From NCBI GenBank assembly GCA_030847615.1, contig JAUMIR010000005.1, positions 245,372,645 through 245,436,644 of the forward strand: a stretch of DNA of 64,000 nucleotides, read 5' to 3'. This document shows, piece by piece, positions 60,431 through 64,000 of this stretch (its first letter is position 1; the number at the start of each line of letters is the position of its first letter). The position numbers and the translations under genes are program-made. The notes beneath the pieces were generated by a model, which saw nothing but the letters and a program-made list of their open reading frames with translations, did not search any database and was not told the origin of the DNA. Source of the DNA: Gambelia wislizenii (lineage: Eukaryota; Chordata; Lepidosauria; Squamata; Crotaphytidae).

Positions 60431-60666
60431 AATATAATTTTGGAAGCTAAGTAGGGTTAGCCCTGGTTAATACTTGGTTGCAAAAACTGTCAATGAATCC
60501 CAGATGCTGTAGAGGAAGAAACTGGCAAAACCACCTGTGAGTATACCTAAGAAAACTGTGAAATTCATTAGGTTGCCACAGCTACCAGTTGGGGATTCTT
60601 TAGGTGGAGATCTTGCAATGAGCAGGGGTTGGACTCAATGGCCCACGAGGACCATTCCAACTCTAT
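60431..60666 (+). mobile_element. 5S-rRNA-derived SINE
   Basis: Plus strand: TTTTGGAAGCTAAGTAGGG and CCTGGTTAATACTTGG (5S-like head, truncated at its 5' side), a SINE body and a tail 'ttggactcaatggcccacg'. Confidence 0.8.
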
Positions 60667-61271
60667 GGACTTTATCACACCCTGTATAATAGTGTTTGTG
60701 ACCATTTCTTATCACACAATGTCGTGACTCTCCTGCTGCTTGTGTGCATTCCAACCATTATTGTGGTGCACCTTTTCATTAATGGGAAAAACATGTCAAT
60801 AGCTCCCAATATTGCTGCTTTTCCTCTACTGCCCCAGGTGTGATAGTTCCGATATTGTGACATCCACATGGTGTGTGTGGGCATTACTTTCCTCCTCTCT
60901 CCTTCCCTATTCCGAAGCTGCATTAGGTCAGTCAATTTCCAGTGAACAGACAAAGATGAGCTCATGGCACACTTGAAAATAACGTCCCCTGTGCTTTGTT
61001 CATCATTATGTTTAACGCCCCCCAAAACCCTGAAATTGCACAATTCTGCCAATTTTTTAAAAGGTGCATGTGCTGGGAAGGGCAAATATGAGAAGGAAAG
61101 AAGGGTCAACAATGTAGTGTGGAACACTGATCATGAGAACTTTCACAACCAAAGCAGGAGTGCAACACTATTACAGAGATGGTGTGAAATAAATAAATGC
61201 AATGCCAGTATGTTTCCATTTGAATTAAGTATGCTATTGCTGCTCTAAAAGAACCTAGTGTGATAAAATCC
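60667..61271. mobile_element. Harbinger-like MITE, family C
   Basis: Ends GGACTTTATCACACC and GTGTGATAAAATCC, flanked by TAT (60664-60666) and TAA (61272-61274), a 3-bp duplication with one change. 605 bp. Similar terminal bases to family A but a different interior. Open frames here (150 codons minus, 94 plus) cover one another and show no transposase motif. Confidence 0.7.
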
Positions 61272-61294
61272 TAAGAGTCTAAGATAATTTGAAG

Positions 61295-61298
<4 letters not shown>

Positions 61299-61337
<39 letters not shown>
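61299..61337. repeat. (AC)n microsatellite
   Basis: About 19 AC units. Confidence 0.97.
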
Positions 61338-61340
<3 letters not shown>

Positions 61341-61820
61341 CATTCTCACTGGGTTGCTGTGAAGTTAAAATGGGACTTGAAGAGAAATTCTAATACTAAA
61401 AGTACGGGAAAATGTTCATATCAATACTTGGCATGCATTTAAAAAACCCTAACATATAGCAGATAGCAAAGGGGTGGGGAAGCTAGAAAGTGTTTTAGAC
61501 TGCTGCTTTAGTTGTGTAATCATATAAATGGCATGTTAACTCTGTAAGTCAGCCGCTTTGGAAAGGCTTCTTGCCCTGAAAGGTACCATAGAAATTCCAG
61601 TAATAATGAATGAATAATTTTTGCACCTTAATTTTATTGTTTGCTAAAAGCACTTGGGATTAAACAAGATTATCTTGTATTGCACAGAAAATATTAAATT
61701 ACTGTTTTATGGGAAGTAAACAGTAATTCCTACACAATTTATTTCTATGTTTAAAATTTCTGAATAACTTTTCCACCAGACATTATAATGACAAGCCACT
61801 GAAGACAACAGTGAAACATA
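61338..61820. other. CACNA2D4 intron, no feature recognised
   Basis: AT-rich, non-coding. Confidence 0.5.
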
Positions 61821-62377
61821 GGAGATATAGTAGACGCGTTTAAAGTGGTGTTACAGGAACGCCAGGACATGACATTGTTCCCCCATCATTATGCACCTGT
61901 TCTGCTGCCGTTACACTAGCGCTGCATTTTATTGACGGGAGAAGCCTTCAATAGGTCTGTCGTTCTGTTTCTGTGATGGATTTTCCTCTGTGCAACAAGG
62001 TGCCCCGTTTTGCTGGCGTCAATGGGCAATCTCTGACAGAACACTTCCAGGTGAGATCGGAACATCCAGGTAAGTGACACACTTTTAAAAAACTTCCCTG
62101 GTTTACTTGGAAGCTTTAAAGTGTGTGTATGTACTTTTTGTAACTTTTTTTTAGTATATTGTGGTTTTTACTTTTGAATTTCCCACGCTCGCGTCTTCTC
62201 ACGAGAATCTGCGGGATTTCACTCCAGGAAGTGAATGGAGCTCCGTTAGAGCTCCCAGGCTGCTCTGTTGTTGGAAGAGAAGGTAAGTGCAGTGGGGAGG
62301 GTGATTGTGGCAGGACAGGGGCAGGAGTGGAGATTGTGGGACAGGAACGCTTTTTGCGTTCCTGTCTGATAATCTCC
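61821..62377 (+). mobile_element. Harbinger-like MITE, family A copy 6 (divergent)
   Basis: GGAGATATAGTAGACG ... GTCTGATAATCTCC with a perfect duplication ATA (61818-61820, 62378-62380). TCTCACGAGA at 62197-62206, CAGGAAGTGAAT near 62226, donor GAAG|GTAAGTG near 62282, and a subterminal hairpin CAGGAACGC...GCGTTCCTG near 62342-62364. Confidence 0.8.
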
Positions 62378-62380
62378 ATA

Positions 62381-62614
62381 ATGTTGTGCTTATTATTAAA
62401 GGGGTGAGAGGACTTTTGTATCAGAAAATTGGTTTCTCTATTCCATCCTATTCCATTATTGTTTTTCGTAAGTACTCATATTAACTGTGAGGCACATGTG
62501 GATTATATGGTACACCTGGATTGACACAGGGGATTTGATCTGTCTTCTCAAAATCTCAGTCCCAATATTAATTAAATATTAATTAATAACTATGATTAAT
62601 GTAGGTTAAGAGGT
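62381..62614. other. Intron between two MITEs
   Basis: Short AT-rich stretch with 'attaattaaatattaattaat'-like self-complementary sequence near 62568-62588. Confidence 0.5.
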
Positions 62615-62843
62615 GAGTTAGCTTTTATTTTTGAATTTCCCGCGCTTGTGTCTTCTTGTGAGAATCCACAAAATTTCATTCCAGGAAGTGAATGGAGCTC
62701 TGTTCACTCCTCCATCGTTGCTGGGGCTGTCTTTGGACAGGATTGCAGGTAAGTGTGATAAAGGGTTTTTTTTTTGCCGGCATAAACAATTCACAAATTA
62801 TGCTGGCAAAAGAATGGGAAAGGAGGGAGGTTTGATAAAGTCC
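62615..62843 (+). mobile_element. Harbinger-like MITE, family A copy 7 (5' truncated)
   Basis: Matches the right half of copies 4 and 6: TCTTGTGAGA at 62654-62663, CAGGAAGTGAAT near 62682, donor GCAG|GTAAGTG near 62750, hairpin GCCGGCATAA...TTATGCTGGC at 62777-62807, and the end TTTGATAAAGTCC. The left end is missing. Confidence 0.75.
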
Positions 62844-63086
62844 AAAGTCTGAAGTATGTGTGTGTGTGTTGAGGAGACAGGGAATACAAGTTGGGAATAG
62901 TAAACATCAACTGTGGGATTCATTGCTAACCTTTAAAATGTCTGTCAGAGAAGAGGAATATAAAATTAGCTAATTAAAACTATGGAGGATCCAGAACTGG
63001 AAAGAAATGCATGTCCAGAAAAGCAATGGGTCTGTGTGAGCTAAGTAAGACTAATTAAGACTGACCTATTTTCAAGAAAGTTGGAA

Positions 63087-63764
63087 GGCTTGTCTACATT
63101 GATAGGAAAATACAGCTTACCTTCTGGTTATCCTGATCTGCAGTGACCACAGGCTTGTCCACATGGTCACCACACACCCTGAGGTGAGTTTGGGAGCACT
63201 GTCCACACAATTCTCCCTTTCAAACTCACCCTAGTCTGATAAATTGCGATATGCATAGCCATGGCTGCTCCAGTTTCCCCCCTCCCCCATGTATGCGAAT
63301 GTACATGAATCCGGGTCTTTTCCCATGGATCAGCGGAGCTTTGGACATTCTATTAAATGGAGGTACACATAGCAAATAACAATATGGCATGCTGGTATGC
63401 ACTTCTCCAAACCAATGCCACGTCTGTAAAATAAATGGCAATGAAGGAACTGATAAAAAAAGTGAAACTGAAACAGGGAAAGAGGCATTTCTTGGTGGGA
63501 AAGGTCAGCTGATCACCTTGCCCAAGGAAGCCTCCTCCTGGACTGTTCTGCTCCCCCCTCCACCAAAACTCCTCCCGCCAGCCCCACACCAATGTTGCTA
63601 TGGAGCGCAGTCCACACATACACATAAATATCTGGATTTTCTGGAGTAATTCCCAACTCTTTTTGGTCCAGATTAAAGCCCTGAGGTGCTCAAAATACCT
63701 GGATCCGAGCTGTACATCATGAAAACAGGGTGAGATTGTTTTATTTGGCCCATGTAGACAAACC
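63087..63764. mobile_element. Harbinger-like MITE, family D copy 4 (uncertain ends)
   Basis: GGCTTGTCTACATTG on the left and CATGTAGACAAACC on the right are inverted, as in 12610-13195. A clean 3-bp duplication was not seen, so boundaries are approximate. The interior has GC-rich pieces (63530-63600). Confidence 0.55.
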
Positions 63765-63908
63765 CATAGACACATTAAAAGAGAGTTGTTGCTTGTGGTA
63801 TATATACAGTTCTCTAACCTAGATCTTTGGTTAAATAGGTTTTACAAGTTTATGTATTGTTTCCAAAACCAGCAGTTTAATCAAAGTTAGTAGTGGGATG
63901 AATAAAAA

Positions 63909-63909
63909 G

Positions 63910-63936
<27 letters not shown>
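63909..63936. repeat. (GT)n microsatellite
   Basis: About 14 GT units. Confidence 0.95.
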
Positions 63937-63940
<4 letters not shown>

Positions 63941-64000
63941 CAATGGGAACTGGTCTCTCTAACTGAAACATTTTCCAGCTCTCTTAATAAAATCTGTCTT

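Noticed and set aside
60675..61248. 150-codon minus and 94-codon plus open frames
   Set aside because: They overlap on opposite strands within a MITE, with no transposase motif.
63115..63160. A minus-strand donor-like CAGAAG|GTAAGC with an upstream AG, a possible CACNA2D4 exon
   Set aside because: The implied exon would be about 17 bp, does not match the expected alpha2delta-4 sequence before [10 protein letters not shown], and lies within a family D-like transposon.

Overview
Vertebrate nuclear DNA with no prokaryotic signature: AT-rich, long introns, short exons, canonical splice sites and dense interspersed repeats. The mixture of CR1 and L1 LINEs, a Penelope-like element, 5S-rRNA-derived and tRNA-derived SINEs, Tigger-type and mariner DNA transposons and many Harbinger-type MITEs points to a squamate reptile, probably a lizard. 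That assignment is inference from repeat content; I did not search a database.

Two protein genes are present, on opposite strands. (1) LRTM2, plus strand, left edge: two coding exons (1862-2452 and 7039-7490) encode about 346 residues, missing only a short N-terminal exon, with 3'UTR and a poly(A) signal at 7685. (2) CACNA2D4, minus strand: eight consecutive middle exons between 56087 and 20766 (62, 68, 46, 98, 94, 96, 128 and 78 bp). All seven junctions keep phase and together they give about 223 continuous residues of the Cache/alpha2 region of the calcium-channel alpha2delta-4 subunit. The 5' exons (with the VWA domain) lie to the right of the window and the last exons to the left. LRTM2 therefore sits in an antisense CACNA2D4 intron longer than 20 kb, the arrangement known from mammals. 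One CACNA2D4 intron uses a GC donor.

Layout: 1-7690 LRTM2 with a MITE 51 bp before its splice acceptor; 7.7-20.7 kb intron with LINE/SINE debris, a Harbinger-type element, a 166-bp tandem array inside Tigger-type ends and a Helitron-like segment; 20.7-32.7 kb two CACNA2D4 exons, a twin-primed CR1, a LINE fragment flanked by 107-bp duplications and a 331-bp near-perfect palindrome; 32.7-44.5 kb a long intron with SINEs, a second palindrome, a CTCF-like site and a Penelope-like element; 44.5-56.1 kb six CACNA2D4 exons among CR1, L1 and MITEs; 56.1-64 kb a MITE-rich intron.

The most unusual content is not a gene but a group of Harbinger-like non-autonomous elements with clean 3-bp target duplications. 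Some appear to be deletion derivatives that keep the parent's promoter and first exon: decayed TCTCGCGAGA boxes, ETS-like GGAAGTGA motifs, a CCAAT box, a Kozak-like ATG and splice donors. Others are almost pure palindromes. Inverted-arm Penelope-like copies carry hammerhead-ribozyme-like cores.
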